NCBI GenBank assembly: GCA_963716245.1
Contig: OY970300.1
Span: 1,302,001-1,366,000, forward strand
DNA length: 64,000 bases
From: VRUE01 sp963716245
GTDB taxonomy: Bacteria; Actinomycetota; Thermoleophilia; Solirubrobacterales; 70-9
Reading direction: 5' to 3'
Made by a program: the position numbers and the translations under genes. Position 1 is the first letter of the stretch, and each line of letters starts with the position of its first letter. Below the pieces are notes generated by a model that saw only the letters and a list, made by a program, of their open reading frames with translations, was not told where the DNA came from and made no database searches. Positions 7,612-14,880 of this stretch are shown here, in pieces.

Positions 7612-8169
7612 TTATCCGGGTGTCGAGCTGTCGTCCTGCGGGGACTCGAAGGCGGCCAGGGCCACGGTCGCCCAGATCCGCTTCGCGCCGCTTCTCGACA
7701 GCCGCTTGGCGGTCGCCGCGCGGGTCTCGGCGATCTGCTTCGCCGCGTCGTCGAGGATCGCCTGCGTCTCCTGCAGCCCCTGCTCGTCGAGCAGGATCGA
7801 GTGGCAGCTGACGCGCGAGCCGTCGCCGTCGAGTGTGCCGCCCTCCAGCGCCGCGCGGCCCCTTTCGACGATCCTCCGCAGGATCGAGGAGATCGCGTGG
7901 CCGCGGGTCTCGTCGGAGAGGAGCAGCCGCGAGGGGGCGGATTCGAGGGAGGCGAGCTCGTAGATCCGCTCGCCGGGGTCGGTGTGCGTCGGGTCGAGCG
8001 GCCGGATGCAGCCCGCCTCGCAGAGCACGGACGTGTGGTAGGTGATCTTGCTGAACGGCTCGCCGGTCACTTCGGCGATCTGCCGGGCGCTGGAGGGACG
8101 CTTCCCGATCCGCTCGAGGATTTCGACCCTCACGGCCTGCGAGAGCACTTTCCTCAGATTTGGATCCAC
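7612..8169 (-). CDS. Winged-helix (ArsR-like) transcriptional regulator
   Basis: A 185-residue protein. Residues about 1-60 form an ArsR-like winged helix (VRVEILERIGKRPSSA, then a recognition-helix region around ITYHTSVLCEAG). The rest is a helical domain ending in TVALAAFESP, almost the same ending as the regulator at 9398-10000, so the two are paralogs. GTG at 8169 is chosen because AGGAGG lies 8 nt upstream; an earlier in-frame ATG at 8238 has no comparable site. It lies directly upstream of, and on the same strand as, the tRNA-led operon, so it may regulate that operon. The ligand is unknown. Confidence 0.78.
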   Translation of the reverse strand: MDPNLRKVLSQAVRVEILERIGKRPSSARQIAEVTGEPFSKITYHTSVLCEAGCIRPLDPTHTDPGERIYELASLESAPSRLLLSDETRGHAISSILRRIVERGRAALEGGTLDGDGSRVSCHSILLDEQGLQETQAILDDAAKQIAETRAATAKRLSRSGAKRIWATVALAAFESPQDDSSTPG

Positions 8170-8323
8170 GCGAGCTTCCTCCTGTCGACGGCGCTGGAAT
8201 CGGCCATCAAAGATCCGCCACGCACTCCAGTTCTTCAAACGGGATTATCGAGAACTTGTCGGAAAATAGACAGACACGATCGAATGGCGTAACACGCCCT
8301 AAACAAAAGGTTTCCTTTGGCTC

Positions 8324-8344
8324 GGCGGTGGGGGAGACACCGCC
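8324..8344. repeat. Short inverted repeat upstream of the SDR gene
   Basis: GGCGGTG and CACCGCC form a 7-bp stem around a 7-nt loop, 25 nt before the SDR start and in the divergent intergenic region. There is no T-run, so it is more likely an operator or chance hairpin than a terminator. Confidence 0.3.
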
Positions 8345-8368
8345 TCGCGGGCGTGGTTTGATGACCGG

Positions 8369-9361
8369 ATGCTGACCGTCGCCGTCACCGGCCCGACCGG
8401 GGAGATCGGCAGGCCGTTCCTCGCCGCGCTCGAGCGGATGCCCGACGTCGAGCGGGTGATCGGCATGGCCCGCCGCCCCTTCGATCCCGCCGCGCACGGC
8501 TGGAGCAAGGTCGAGTACAGGCAGGGGGACATCCTCGACCGCGCCTCGGTCGAAGCGCTCGTCGAGGGGGCCGACGTGGTCGCGCACCTCGCCTTCGCGA
8601 TCGTCGCGGGGAGCGGCGCCAGCCGCGAGATCAACCTGACCGGGTCGCGCAACGTGTTCGAGCTCGCTGCCGCGGCGGGCGCGAAGCGGCTCGTCTACAC
8701 CTCGTCGGTCGCCGCCTACGGCTTCCACCCCGGGGCGCCGTCCCTGCTCACCGAGGAGGTGCCGGTGCGCGGCACCGCGCGGCATCCCTACTCGGCCGAC
8801 AAGGCGGAGGTCGAGGCCGCGCTGGAGGTGGCCCTGGCCGGTTCGCGGACCGAGGCCTACGTGTTCCGCCCCTGCATCGTCGCCGGCCCGAGCGCGCCGC
8901 TGCTGCTCGAGCTCGTCCCACTGCTGGCCGTCAGCCGCAGGCTGCCCGGCGCCCTGCGCCGCGCGCTCGATCGGGTGCCGGCGCTGCGACCGGTGCTGCC
9001 GGACCCCGGCGTGCCCTTCCAGCTGGTCCATCACGACGACGTCGCGGCTGCGCTCTGCGCGGCGGTCGCCGGCGTCGGCGAGCCCGGCCCGTACAACCTG
9101 GCCGGCCCGGGCCGGCTGACTGTCTCCGACCTCGCCGCCGAGCTGGGCTGGCACTCGGTGCCGGTGCCGCAGCTCGCCGTCGGCGCCACCGCGGAGCTGG
9201 CCGCGCGGCTGCCGCTCCTTCCCGACGAGGCCGCCTGGATCGAGGCGGTCAGGCGGCCGGTGCTGATGGACGTCTCCCGCGCCCGCGAGGAGCTCGGCTG
9301 GGAGCCGCGGCACGACGCCCGGGAGACGCTGCGGCAGACCGTCGCCGCCGCGCGCGGCTGA
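8369..9361 (+). CDS. NAD-dependent epimerase/dehydratase (extended SDR)
   Basis: A 330-residue extended short-chain dehydrogenase. The Rossmann glycine motif TGPTGEIG is at residues 8-15, the catalytic serine region is YTSSVAAYG, and the YxxxK motif is YSADK. The family covers nucleotide-sugar epimerases, dehydratases and reductases, and nothing in the sequence fixes the substrate. It stands alone between two minus-strand regulator genes of the same family and is transcribed divergently from the first. A TTTGAT hexamer 6 nt before the ATG is a weak leaderless-promoter candidate. Confidence 0.85.
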   Translation: MLTVAVTGPTGEIGRPFLAALERMPDVERVIGMARRPFDPAAHGWSKVEYRQGDILDRASVEALVEGADVVAHLAFAIVAGSGASREINLTGSRNVFELAAAAGAKRLVYTSSVAAYGFHPGAPSLLTEEVPVRGTARHPYSADKAEVEAALEVALAGSRTEAYVFRPCIVAGPSAPLLLELVPLLAVSRRLPGALRRALDRVPALRPVLPDPGVPFQLVHHDDVAAALCAAVAGVGEPGPYNLAGPGRLTVSDLAAELGWHSVPVPQLAVGATAELAARLPLLPDEAAWIEAVRRPVLMDVSRAREELGWEPRHDARETLRQTVAAARG

Positions 9362-9397
9362 ACCGGGACTGGCGGCGGCCGGCATCGGCCGCGACCC

Positions 9398-10000
9398 CTA
9401 GCTGGGGTCCTCGGCGGGCGATTCGAAGCCGGCAAGGGCGACGGTGATCGGGACCGACTCCTTGCCGCTCTTCGCCAGCCGCGCGTTCGATTTGGCCTCG
9501 ATCTTCTCCAGCTTCGCCAGGGTCGAGGCGAGCAGCTTCGTCGTTTCCCGCCAGCCCGTCTCGTCGACGGCGAGCGGGGTCCAGGTGAAGTGACGGTCTT
9601 CGCGCGCGTCGAAGGTCCCCTCTTCAATCGCGAGGGAGGCCCGGCCGATGAAGTCGTGGAGGATCGCACCGGTGATGCCCGCGCGGATCGACTTCGGCAG
9701 CAGCTTCCAATCGCCGTCCCCGAGCAGGGGTCGCTTCGAGCAGCGGTAGACGTGCTCCAGGGCGCCGCGCCGTTTGTGCGTTTCCGCGAGTTCGACGCAT
9801 TCGTAGGCCTCGAGCACTTTGAAGTGGTAGGCGACGCTGGGCAGCTTGCCGCCGTACTCGCGCACGTATCCGACCGGGCTTATCCGTCGGTGGCTCAGCA
9901 CGGCGAGGATTTCGACCCGCTGGCTGTTCGCCAGCGCCTTCGCCACCCGCGGGTCGAGTATTTCGGTCCCCTTTTTGACCTTCCGTTTCGGCTTCGCCAC
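9398..10000 (-). CDS. Winged-helix (ArsR-like) regulator, paralog of the 7.6-kb regulator
   Basis: A 200-residue protein starting at GTG 10000, with GGGAG about 5 nt upstream. A lysine/arginine-rich N-terminus (KPKRKVKKG) precedes a winged-helix domain (RVEILAVLSHRRISPVG, then VAYHFKVLEAYECVEL). The C-terminal helical part ends in TVALAGFESP, shared with its paralog at 7612-8169. This arrangement suggests a lineage-specific regulator family in which the HTH senses or binds through a common C-terminal tail. The target is unknown; autoregulation through the AT-rich region upstream is plausible. Confidence 0.78.
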   Translation of the reverse strand: MAKPKRKVKKGTEILDPRVAKALANSQRVEILAVLSHRRISPVGYVREYGGKLPSVAYHFKVLEAYECVELAETHKRRGALEHVYRCSKRPLLGDGDWKLLPKSIRAGITGAILHDFIGRASLAIEEGTFDAREDRHFTWTPLAVDETGWRETTKLLASTLAKLEKIEAKSNARLAKSGKESVPITVALAGFESPAEDPS

Positions 10001-10239
10001 TTCTCCCGGTCCTTTCTAGCGATCCAGCGTTTTCGGACCACTTCACTGTAGTGACCAAAAGGACTCGATGCAGACAAAACATTTCTATGATATTAACTAC
10101 TCAGGATTCGAGTAACTAATCATCCGCCAGTGAGTGTTACTGGCATCTCGACGTTCGAAGGGGGTGAGCAGAGATGAGGATCGCCATGTCACCGGCCGTC
10201 GTCCCGACGCTCTCGATCAGCAAGTCGGGCTGAGCATCG

Positions 10240-10277
10240 GGCCCGCCCGGCATGCCTGGCAGCCGGTCGGGCGGGCC
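10240..10277. repeat. 10-bp perfect inverted repeat before the TPR gene
   Basis: GGCCCGCCCG (10240-10249) and CGGGCGGGCC (10268-10277) form a perfect 10-bp stem with an 18-nt loop, ending just before the -10 box of the TPR gene. There is no T-run. It may be an operator or a terminator for reads from the left. Confidence 0.5.
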
Positions 10278-10280
10278 GCC

Positions 10281-10286
10281 TACACT
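10281..10286 (+). promoter_or_regulatory. Leaderless -10 box of TPR gene
   Basis: TACACT lies 7 nt before the ATG at 10294, so transcription would begin at or next to the start codon. Confidence 0.5.
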
Positions 10287-10293
10287 TGGGCGC

Positions 10294-10665
10294 ATGGCTG
10301 CGCAGCCGGATCGCGACTCGACTTTCGCCCTCTACCGCCGCGGCATCGAGCTGCTCGAGGAGGCCGACTTCGAGCAGGCCACGCCGCCGCTGGAGGCGGC
10401 CGCCCGGCGGGCCCCCGAGAAGTCCTCCGTCCGCGAGGCCCTCGGCCGCGCCTACTTCCGCTCCGGCCGTTTCGCCGCCGCGGTGACCGAGTTCGAGGCC
10501 GTCGTCGACGTCCACCAGGTCAACGACTACGCCCACTTCTGCCTCGGCAGGGCTCTGGCCAAGACCGGCCAGACCGACCGCGCCCGCCACCACCTCGCCC
10601 TCGCCTCCAATCTCCGCCCCGAGCGGCGCGACTACCGCTTCTACCGTGAGCTGCTCGGCACCTGA
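10294..10665 (+). CDS. Small TPR-repeat protein
   Basis: A 123-residue protein made almost wholly of about three tetratricopeptide repeats (for example LGRAYFRSGRFAAAVTEFEA and LGRALAKTGQTDRARHHL), ending in RDYRFYRELLGT. TPR proteins act as protein-interaction scaffolds, and no partner is evident here. There is no signal peptide, so it should be cytoplasmic. ATG 10294 is chosen over an upstream in-frame ATG at 10252 because the -10 box lies between them and family homology starts after it. Confidence 0.8.
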   Translation: MAAQPDRDSTFALYRRGIELLEEADFEQATPPLEAAARRAPEKSSVREALGRAYFRSGRFAAAVTEFEAVVDVHQVNDYAHFCLGRALAKTGQTDRARHHLALASNLRPERRDYRFYRELLGT

Positions 10666-10723
10666 ACCTCCGTACCGGCGTCGGCACTAGGCTGCACCGG
10701 CAGATGATGCGGGTGGAGCTCGA

Positions 10724-11329
10724 ATGAGGAGCGGGATCGCGCGGGTCTCGGCTCTCGCAGTGGTATGCCTTGCGATCGTCGCGCTGCCCGGCGGCGCGAG
10801 GGCCTGCGCCTGTGAAGTCCGCGGACCGACCGTGGCACACGGAACGAGCCTGTACGGCGTGCCGTGGGTGATACGGGCGAACGTCTACGGCTCGGGTTCG
10901 AGGGGGCGTCTCCTCACCGTCTCGTTCGATTTGAAGACCTCGTACTTGTCGGGCTCGAGCACGTCGTTCGAGCTGCCGGTGCCGTACGGCTTCGTGCTCA
11001 GTGCCGGGATCGGGACCGAAGTGGACCCGTACCCCGAGAGCGACCTGAGGGGAATCGCCGGCCGAGGGGTCGTCGCCCTGACGGTGGAGATGGACGATGG
11101 AAGCGAGCTGATGATCGAGCCACAGCCGGCGCCGACAGAGGTTCGGCGGCGGTTCCCCTGGCTGGGTGGACTCCGCTTCTTCCACGCCTTCTACCCAGCC
11201 GGGCCGAGGCCCGTACTCGTCACTGCCCTGGATCGCGAGGGTGCCGTGATCGCACGCGGAAGGCTCGTTCGAGGTCACTTCTCGTTGAGCCGGCGGTCTA
11301 TCCGCCCGAGTCGCTCCGGTTCGCGCTAG
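10724..11329 (+). CDS. Secreted protein of unknown function
   Basis: A 201-residue protein with a Sec signal peptide (positive start, then a hydrophobic stretch to about residue 22, cleavage near GGARA). Mature Cys residues in ACACEV follow at once. A lipobox is not clear, so it is probably exported and soluble. The rest is mixed beta-rich sequence ending in an arginine/serine-rich tail. I do not recognise the family. Its stop codon shares the palindrome CTAG with the stop of the convergent protease gene (11326-11329). GGAG lies a few bases before the ATG. Confidence 0.6.
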   Translation: MRSGIARVSALAVVCLAIVALPGGARACACEVRGPTVAHGTSLYGVPWVIRANVYGSGSRGRLLTVSFDLKTSYLSGSSTSFELPVPYGFVLSAGIGTEVDPYPESDLRGIAGRGVVALTVEMDDGSELMIEPQPAPTEVRRRFPWLGGLRFFHAFYPAGPRPVLVTALDREGAVIARGRLVRGHFSLSRRSIRPSRSGSR

Positions 11330-12258
11330 AGGCCCTTGACGAGGTTCCCGACGTTGCGGGCGCTGAAGTAGGGGCCGAAGGTGTGAACCCGGTCGCGGCG
11401 TTTGCCGTAGCTGGTCACGCCGTTGATCCCGGTGCCGTTTTCGATCAGCCAGCCGCCGCCGCTCGCGCCCGGGGCCCAGTGGCAGCGGATCGCGATCGTC
11501 GGCGGGCCGGGGATCCGGTAGGTGAGGCTGTCGTCGCCGACGTAGGGCGATTCGCAGCCCTGCATCGTTTTCGATTTGCCCGGATAGCCGAAGGTCTGGA
11601 AGTGCTGTTTGCGGCCGACGTCGGTGAAGATCGAGGCGCCGCCTCCGACCGCGTCGGCGACGTTGACGCCTTCGGCGTTGGCGTCGACGAGGATCGCGCC
11701 GACGTCGAAGTTGGGGTTGCCGAACCTGACCCACTGTTTCGGCGCGAAGACCGCGTTGCGCCTGGCGACGTAGACGCCGAACGGAGCGGTGCCGTTGGAG
11801 TAGGCGGGGACGAACTCGACGTAGCGCGACCAGACGCTGTTGCCGCGGAGGCTGCGCGGCCCCGAGTTGACGCAGTGCGCGGCGGTCAGGATCAGCCGGC
11901 GGGTGATGCTGTTGATCGCCGTGGCCGAGCAGAACCCTTTTTTCGTCCCCTGGCGGACGAAGAGGCGGCCGTTGACGGAGAAGGGGGGAGTGGTCGGCGT
12001 CGCGACCGGCGCGAAGCTGGCGTGCGCGAACGGGTCGTCGGCCAGGGGCGCGTCGAGCGGCCCGGTCGCTCGCATCCGCGCCGGGGTCCAGTAGCCGGCA
12101 ACCCGCTCCGCTTCACCCGGCAGCGCGGCGACCGCGGGCTGAAGCCGCGCGGTCGCGCCGGCACCCGCCGGCGCTGCGAGCGCGGCGGCGGTCAGGCAGG
12201 TAAGCACCGCAGCGGCGCTCGCCCGGCGCTGTCGGGCACTGTGCGAGCGCCTTCTCAT
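11326..12258 (-). CDS. Secreted trypsin-like serine protease
   Basis: A 310-residue S1-type protease. An Arg-rich N-terminus and hydrophobic core to about residue 36 form a signal peptide. The catalytic triad can be placed: His128 in LTAAHC, Asp185 in NFDVGAIL, and Ser267 in GASGGG. Cys110 and Cys129 would form the usual disulphide near the histidine. The pattern fits the V8/glutamyl-endopeptidase-like branch of bacterial trypsin folds. ATG 12258 is preferred over TTG two codons upstream. A TATGCT hexamer lies 8 nt before this ATG. Confidence 0.85.
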   Translation of the reverse strand: MRRRSHSARQRRASAAAVLTCLTAAALAAPAGAGATARLQPAVAALPGEAERVAGYWTPARMRATGPLDAPLADDPFAHASFAPVATPTTPPFSVNGRLFVRQGTKKGFCSATAINSITRRLILTAAHCVNSGPRSLRGNSVWSRYVEFVPAYSNGTAPFGVYVARRNAVFAPKQWVRFGNPNFDVGAILVDANAEGVNVADAVGGGASIFTDVGRKQHFQTFGYPGKSKTMQGCESPYVGDDSLTYRIPGPPTIAIRCHWAPGASGGGWLIENGTGINGVTSYGKRRDRVHTFGPYFSARNVGNLVKGL

Positions 12259-12278
12259 GGTCAATGAGCATAAAGCGC

Positions 12279-12992
12279 TCAGGCGACGAGCGGGATCACG
12301 CAGCGGTAGCGCTTGGTCGCGCTAGCACCTCCTCCATTAAAGAGGCCCGATTTCACGATCCCCGCGGACGACACAGTCGCGACGGCAAAGGCATTTTCTG
12401 CGGTGAAGCTCACAATGTCATTGGCCCACTCATCACCTTCGTGAAGGTTGATCCCCGGCTGTTTGGCGAAGGCGGCGAGCGCGAGCGCGTCGGGCAGCGT
12501 GCCGCCCTGCGAGGCGCATTCGATTGCCGCCTGGGGGGCGGTGGCCGCGGCGACGCTCGGCGAGCTCTGCCAGCAGGCGCCGGCGAAGAGGCGCGTGCCG
12601 GGCTTGCAGCCGGCGCCGAAGCCGTTGACCGTCTGCGCGTCGATCGCGCTGATCGCGTTGACGGCGGTCTGCGCGTCGCCGGCCCTCTGCGCGAAGTCGG
12701 CCTCTTCCGCGTGCGCCGCGTTCGGCACCTGGCCGAGGGTCAGCTCGTTGATGTCCGCGCCCGTGAGCGGACTCGGAGCCGCGGCCGCCGTCGTCTGCTG
12801 CAGCACACCCGGCTTCAGTCGATTCGCCGGCACCGAACGCAGCTGCAACCGATTGCCCGGAAGTGACTTCACCCTGACCGACTTACCGTTCAGCTTCGCC
12901 TGCTTCGCCGCGTACACACTCCCACCCAAGGCGACGAACAGCGCAATCCAAGCAACCACCATCGCCGGCGAACGCCAGATCCCCTGCCCCAT
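12279..12992 (-). CDS. Membrane-anchored or exported protein of unknown function
   Basis: A 237-residue protein. The N-terminus has a hydrophobic segment (about 9-26, MVVAWIALFVALGGSVYA) that ends in AxA-like residues, so it is an uncleaved anchor or signal peptide. The N-terminal type IALFVALGGSVYAAK is widespread in this kind of actinobacterium. The remainder is Ala/Gly-rich with Cys residues at 143, 150, 172 and 232 (approximate). No enzymatic motif was seen. ATG 12992 follows GGGAGGAG closely. It is in tandem with the protease but separated by only 20 nt, so both may be transcribed together. Confidence 0.6.
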   Translation of the reverse strand: MGQGIWRSPAMVVAWIALFVALGGSVYAAKQAKLNGKSVRVKSLPGNRLQLRSVPANRLKPGVLQQTTAAAAPSPLTGADINELTLGQVPNAAHAEEADFAQRAGDAQTAVNAISAIDAQTVNGFGAGCKPGTRLFAGACWQSSPSVAAATAPQAAIECASQGGTLPDALALAAFAKQPGINLHEGDEWANDIVSFTAENAFAVATVSSAGIVKSGLFNGGGASATKRYRCVIPLVA

Positions 12993-13183
12993 AGCTCCTC
13001 CCAAAGAAACAGTTCAGTTTTCCGATCCGTTGCCACCCTAAGCCGACGCTTCACGTTCGGCCAAGGCCGGTGGACGGAAATCCAGTCCGCAGAAGAGGCA
13101 GCCTTGCTTCAGGCAATCGGTCAAGATGGAGACCCGACTTGGGGCGTTTGCCTCGTTTCTCTTCCCGATGGTCACGGAACAGA

Positions 13184-13639
13184 ATGTCTGAAGAACTTCA
13201 GCAATTTGCTCAGGTAATGCATGACGTGGTTCGACTGGAGGCTCAGGACGCTCTGGAAGCGGAAAGAGCCTTCTGCAAACTCGTCGCCCGAGAGGATGGC
13301 GACTTGGTTGTAGTGCTAGAACCCGATGACGGTCTTGCGGCTCCGCTGGAAGCTTTCATCGACTCGACGAATCAAGTGACGTGCTTTCCGGGGCGAAGCG
13401 GGATTCCTTACGAGCTCTTCTCAAAGCGTCCGGTCGAGATTGAAGACGACTTACGCTCTCTGGCAAGAGCGGTTATCGCAGGCCGGTACTCCGAGAAGGT
13501 GAATGACTCCGGAGAGAAAACGCGAATTGTCGCGGAGTGGCATGAGGGTGATCGAGTGGTTCGGCCGCGATACAACGTGTGGCAAGCTCCCTCGGCGCAC
13601 GACCAAGACTGGAAGACGATCACCTATCGGTCTTACTAA
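13184..13639 (+). CDS. Hypothetical protein of lower-GC composition
   Basis: A 151-residue acidic protein starting MSEELQQFAQ. The gene is visibly less GC-rich than its neighbours and uses codons ending in A/T more often, which suggests recent transfer. No signal peptide, membrane segment or known motif was seen. The weak ACGGAA upstream is a poor ribosome-binding site, and an in-frame ATG at 13070 would add 38 Arg-rich residues that look non-coding. Its role is unknown. Confidence 0.5.
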   Translation: MSEELQQFAQVMHDVVRLEAQDALEAERAFCKLVAREDGDLVVVLEPDDGLAAPLEAFIDSTNQVTCFPGRSGIPYELFSKRPVEIEDDLRSLARAVIAGRYSEKVNDSGEKTRIVAEWHEGDRVVRPRYNVWQAPSAHDQDWKTITYRSY

Positions 13640-13905
13640 CCTCCAAGCGGCCAGTTGATGCTGCCCGCCGGGGCCGGTGCCTCGTGTAGACCGGCACGGG
13701 ACTGCTGTTCCTCGGTCCGCTCGGATGAGCGCCTCCGGCTGATTCCTTGTCCTAGTGCCGGCGATCACCGTGACGCCTAGGGGCGAGTGCGGGCTCTCCG
13801 CAGCGTCAGCATCAGCGCGCGGGGTACGGCCCAGTTCCGTGGCTCGGCATCGGCACGTCGGAGTTCACGATCTGGCAGGAGAGCTACCTGCTGGGGCACG
13901 GCTAG
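13640..13905. other. Intergenic region without a convincing gene
   Basis: Nothing clear is encoded here. A short plus-strand reading frame just before 13905 ends in TIWQESYLLGHG and stop, with good codon composition but no start. It may be the decayed 3' end of a lost gene. Confidence 0.25.
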
Positions 13906-13935
13906 CGCCCCCACATATAGACTCGCCCCCACATA
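13906..13935 (+). promoter_or_regulatory. Riboswitch promoter region with 12-bp direct repeat
   Basis: CGCCCCCACATA occurs twice (13906-13917 and 13924-13935), 18 bp apart. TAGACT (13918-13923) between the copies fits a -10 box and would start transcription near the first base of the riboswitch. The repeat could bind a regulator or simply be a local duplication. Confidence 0.4.
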
Positions 13936-14104
13936 GGTCGGTGGTCAAGGGAAGTCCGGTGCGAAACCGGCGCGGTCCCGCCACTGTGACCGGGCCAAGG
14001 AAGCCGCAGGCGCGCATGCGTCAGCCACTGGGGGCGACACAGAGTCCCCGGGAAGGTGCGGACGACTATCCCGGAAGCCAGGAGACCTGTCCCCGGCCAG
14101 CCAT
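13936..14104 (+). ncRNA. Cobalamin (B12) riboswitch
   Basis: The conserved core is clear: GGGAAGTCCGGTGCGAAACC near the 5' side, GCCACTG at 13980-13986, and the B12 box GGAAGCCAGGAGACCTG at 14073-14089. It lies 28 nt upstream of the first DUF4430 gene. Class I cobalamin riboswitches shut expression when adenosylcobalamin is bound, usually by ribosome-site masking in actinobacteria. GAGGAAAGG lies between the aptamer and the ATG and would be the controlled site. This is direct evidence that the downstream operon serves cobalamin uptake. Confidence 0.95.
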
Positions 14105-14132
14105 GACAACCCTCGAGGAAAGGGTGGCGTAA

Positions 14133-14876
14133 ATGCCAAGACTCATTCCATTCCGGCTGGCGGCCGCGTGCGCGCTGGTCTTCGTTCTCGCTGTATCGAT
14201 CGCCGCACCGGCGGTCGCCAAGGGGCCGCTCGCCGACCTGCGCGTGGTGGGCAACGGCGGCAAGGTGCTCGCCGAGAAGCGCTTCGGCGCGACCACCGCG
14301 TCGGTCAAGACCAGTCCCAAGGCGAAATGCTTCGGTGCCGGCACGGGCGGCAGTGGGGAGATGGTGACCATCAAAGGCCCGACCGCGCTCGGGATGCTCA
14401 TCCAGGCGTCGAAGTTCACCGCCTCGCTGCGCCCGCTGCTGCTCACCGACGCGTTCGACTTCGGCCTCGGCCTCTGCGGGGTCGGCGGGCACGAAGGCAC
14501 CAAGGAGCTGTCCTGGTTCCTGAAGGTCAACCACGTCAACCCAGCCCTCGGCGGCGAGTCGGTGAAGGTGAAGGCCGGCGATGAGGTGCTCTGGGCCCTG
14601 ACGTCCTATCCCTATCCCGAGGAGCTCTGGCTACAGGCGCCGCGCAACGTCCAGGCCGGCATGCCGTTCGGGGTGCGCGTCTCCTCCTACGACGAGAAGG
14701 GCAGGCGCAAGCCGGCTGCCGGCGTGCAGGTGACCGGGGCCAGCGAGCCCACCGACAGGAACGGGGTCGCCACGGTCGTCCTCGACGGCCCGCGCCGCCT
14801 GATCGCGCGCAACGGCGAGGACATCCCCTCCAACCGCGACGCCGTCTGTGTCGGCGGGAAGTGCCCGAAGGGCTGA
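14133..14876 (+). CDS. Secreted DUF4430 (transcobalamin beta-domain-like) protein
   Basis: A 247-residue exported protein. A signal peptide covers about residues 1-29 (cleavage near APAVAKG). Residues about 30-150 resemble the DUF4430 domain, the small beta domain found at the C-terminus of animal intrinsic factor and transcobalamin; WFLKVNHVNPALGG and AGDEVLWALTSYP are its typical core. A second beta-rich part follows (AGVQVTGASEPTDRNGVATV, an Ig-like carrier pattern), then Cys residues near the end. It is the first gene after the B12 riboswitch and has no C-terminal anchor, so a soluble or loosely bound cobalamin-binding component is inferred. Confidence 0.82.
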   Translation: MPRLIPFRLAAACALVFVLAVSIAAPAVAKGPLADLRVVGNGGKVLAEKRFGATTASVKTSPKAKCFGAGTGGSGEMVTIKGPTALGMLIQASKFTASLRPLLLTDAFDFGLGLCGVGGHEGTKELSWFLKVNHVNPALGGESVKVKAGDEVLWALTSYPYPEELWLQAPRNVQAGMPFGVRVSSYDEKGRRKPAAGVQVTGASEPTDRNGVATVVLDGPRRLIARNGEDIPSNRDAVCVGGKCPKG

Positions 14877-14880
14877 TGCG

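Larger units (their letters stand above)
10001..10293. other. Intergenic region with AT-rich patch, small palindrome and a possible 19-aa ORF
   Basis: Bases 10020-10130 are much more AT-rich than the surroundings and probably hold the promoter of the regulator at 9398-10000. The short palindrome CACTGTAGTG (10044-10053) could be an operator. On the plus strand an ATG at 10174, 6-8 nt after a GGGGGTGA-like site, opens a 19-codon frame ending at 10233; it resembles nothing I know and is not called as a gene. Confidence 0.3.

Noticed and set aside
8369..9361. SDR gene as part of the left biosynthetic operon
   Set aside because: It is on the opposite strand, separated by a divergent promoter region and a regulator, so membership is unsupported.
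10174..10233. 19-codon small gene with a ribosome-binding-like site
   Set aside because: It is too short and unlike any known peptide, and the frame is easily explained by chance in GC-rich DNA.
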